Assembly: GCA_963169155.1 (NCBI GenBank)
Contig: CAUJGI010000742.1
Coordinates: 1-5,678, forward strand
Direction of reading: 5' to 3'
Source: Chloroflexota bacterium
GTDB lineage: Bacteria; Chloroflexota; Anaerolineae; Promineifilales; Promineifilaceae
Length of the DNA stretch: 5,678 nt
The translations under genes and the position numbers were made by a program. The notes below the pieces were generated by a model. That model was given only the letters and a program-made list of their open reading frames with translations. It was not told the origin of the DNA and searched no databases. This document shows, in pieces, positions 4,490-5,678 of this stretch. The first letter of the stretch is position 1. Each line of letters starts with the position of its first letter.

Positions 4490-5678
4490 TCAGATTGAAT
4501 GCGCGTAGCCGCGGCGCAGGTAGACAGCGCGAGCAATGCGGTGCATGCGCTCGTCATCGTTGTCTTCAATCTGGTCCAGGCAGCGCTGAACCCGCCGCGC
4601 CGCCCGGGCGCAAAACGTCTCGGCAATGTACGGCTCTTCAGATGGATGGCCATTCAGGTCCCGCTCCAGCACGTCATTGACGCGGGAGATGGTGGCCACC
4701 TGGGCATAAATGTCGATGGCGGCGTGGGCCAACCGCTTGAGCTGGCGCTGCTCTTCCTGGATTGCCTTGCCGTGCTGGCGCAGCAGCCGCTCGCCAATGT
4801 GGCGCAGACGCTTCACCTGGTCAGTGACCGGATCGGCCAGCGGTTTCAGGTCGGCGTGGATCTGGTTCAGTCGATCGGGCTGGATTTCGCGGCGGATGCG
4901 GTTTTCTACGTAGTCGGCCAGCACGCCCAGGCTGCGAATTGGCTGCGAAAGATCAATCGCCTGCAAATCCGACAGCTCGTTGGCCAGCGGCTTAAGGCCG
5001 GAGAGGGCGATAAAAACACGCAGCACGTCGTTGGCCCCTTCAAAAATGGGAAAGATGCGAATGTCGCGCAGAATCTTTTCGTACGGCTGATCGGTGATGT
5101 AAGCCGCGCCGCCCGCCAGCTGGAACATGCGGTTGGCCGCCTGCCAGAGGAAATCGGTGCCCGCCACCTTGACGATGGCCGATTCCAGGGCGTAGTCGGG
5201 CATGCCTGCGTCTACCAGCCCCGTGCTCAGGTAGGCCATCGACTGGAGGCCATAGAGGTACGACGAGGCCCAGCCAATCTTGTCTTCAACCAGGCCAAAT
5301 TCGGCCAACGGCCGTCCAAACTGTTCGCGCTCCAGGGTGTGGTTGAGGGCCAAATCCAGCAGCTTTTTCACCGAACCAATCGAACCAGCACCGAGAGAGA
5401 GACGGCCGTTGTTCAGCACTTCCACGGCAATCTTGAAGCCATCGCCTTCCTGTCCCAGCACATTCTGCGGCGGCACGCGTATGTCGTTAAATTTCAGGTG
5501 GCGTAAATCGTTAGCCTTTAAGCCCATGGTGGGGTAAGAACGGCCGACTTCCAACCCCTCCATGCACTTCTCCACTATCCGGGCCACGTGCGCGCCGTCG
5601 TCGGTGCGGGCAAACAGCGTCAACACATCCTTGGAACCATTGCCAATGTAGCGTTTTTCGCCTAAGAGCCGGTTCGAA
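4490..5678 (-). CDS. Acyl-CoA dehydrogenase, VLCAD/ACAD9-like, 5' end outside the window
   Basis: This is the C-terminal 395 residues of a flavoenzyme that oxidises acyl-CoA to trans-2-enoyl-CoA in fatty-acid beta-oxidation. The frame stays open to the right edge, and the GTG at 5626 is an internal Val: upstream in-frame codons read SNRLLGEKRYIGNGSKD, part of the beta domain. Next come the end of that domain (FNDIRVPPQNVLGQEGDGFK), the helical FAD domain (REQFGRPLAEF, then LAGGAAYITDQPYEKILRD) and FEGANDVLR, whose Glu213 of the fragment (codon 5041-5039) aligns with the catalytic base. The remaining roughly 160 residues form a helical, charged extension ending RRGYAHSI. Such an extension, and wording such as VLGQEGDGFKIAVEVLNNGR, are typical of the VLCAD/ACAD9 branch, where the C-terminus mediates dimer or membrane contact. 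The usual EGTNE is EGAND here. The stop is TGA at 4492-4490. Chain-length specificity is not visible. Confidence 0.95.
   Translation of the reverse strand, partial: SNRLLGEKRYIGNGSKDVLTLFARTDDGAHVARIVEKCMEGLEVGRSYPTMGLKANDLRHLKFNDIRVPPQNVLGQEGDGFKIAVEVLNNGRLSLGAGSIGSVKKLLDLALNHTLEREQFGRPLAEFGLVEDKIGWASSYLYGLQSMAYLSTGLVDAGMPDYALESAIVKVAGTDFLWQAANRMFQLAGGAAYITDQPYEKILRDIRIFPIFEGANDVLRVFIALSGLKPLANELSDLQAIDLSQPIRSLGVLADYVENRIRREIQPDRLNQIHADLKPLADPVTDQVKRLRHIGERLLRQHGKAIQEEQRQLKRLAHAAIDIYAQVATISRVNDVLERDLNGHPSEEPYIAETFCARAARRVQRCLDQIEDNDDERMHRIARAVYLRRGYAHSI

Larger units (their letters stand above)
398..5409. repeat. Dispersed 8-bp palindrome ACGGCCGT, 12 exact copies (HIP1-like)
   Basis: Exact copies begin at 398, 1525, 1577, 2054, 2084, 2362, 2570, 2866, 3098, 4409, 5308 and 5402. 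Four further CGGCCG cores differ from the octamer at one outer base: 724 (ACGGCCGC), 854 (CCGGCCGT), 4233 (GCGGCCGT) and 5540 (ACGGCCGA). Ten exact copies are in genes and two in intergenic DNA (3098, 4409). Several are extended to AACGGCCGTT (397, 2865, 3097), and one to the 14-bp palindrome at 2567-2580. The coordinates of this entry span the outermost exact copies. Highly iterated palindromes of this kind are known from cyanobacteria (HIP1, GCGATCGC); the present word is different. Confidence 0.9.

Noticed and set aside
4499..5506. Long plus-strand open frame (335 codons) opposite the acyl-CoA dehydrogenase
   Set aside because: It lies wholly antisense to a clear enzyme gene and reads as a compositional shadow without domain motifs.
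5624..5626. GTG at 5626 as the start of the acyl-CoA dehydrogenase
   Set aside because: The frame stays open to the window edge and the upstream codons encode conserved beta-domain sequence, so this GTG is an internal valine.

Overview
The window is a 5.7 kb, moderately GC-rich bacterial segment in which every supportable gene lies on the minus strand, so transcription runs from high to low coordinates. No gene is diagnostic of a taxon. The mix of a COG1070-type FGGY sugar kinase, a VLCAD/ACAD9-like acyl-CoA dehydrogenase with a long C-terminal extension, a Cys-poor family-4-like uracil-DNA glycosylase, a DUF2231 membrane protein and C-rich double-hairpin intergenic repeats would suit an environmental Chloroflexota (Anaerolineae/Ardenticatenia-like) bacterium. 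That assignment is a weak inference.

Layout in transcription order: (1) 5678-4490, the C-terminal about 395 residues of an acyl-CoA dehydrogenase whose 5' end lies outside the window. (2) A 171-nt spacer, then a DUF2231 four-helix membrane protein (4318-3815). (3) A spacer with a reasonable sigma70-like promoter, then a compact three-gene unit: a DJ-1/PfpI-family protein (3691-3131), an SRPBCC/AHSA1-like protein (3069-2563) and a family-4-like uracil-DNA glycosylase (2554-1952). (4) A spacer with an extended -10 promoter, then an FGGY carbohydrate kinase (1803-235). (5) A double-hairpin, G-quadruplex-capable repeat (145-231). (6) The first 44 codons of an unidentified gene (132-1), which runs off the left edge.

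The DJ-1/SRPBCC/UDG cluster can be read as a small damage-response or housekeeping unit: glycation or stress defence beside uracil excision. The acyl-CoA dehydrogenase belongs to fatty-acid beta-oxidation and the FGGY kinase to sugar or polyol catabolism. Apart from the three-gene unit, nothing requires the genes to work together.

The most striking signal is not a gene. The 8-bp palindrome ACGGCCGT occurs 12 times, against about 0.1 expected from base composition, and four more CGGCCG cores miss it by one outer base. Copies sit in all three reading frames and in intergenic DNA, so selection or biased maintenance appears to act on the DNA word and not on the encoded peptides. It looks like a HIP1-style highly iterated palindrome of the cyanobacterial kind, but with a different sequence. 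Two other points deserve attention: the glycosylase has lost all four cysteines that normally hold the family-4 iron-sulfur cluster, and G-quadruplex-capable sequence abuts the ribosome binding site of the leftmost gene.
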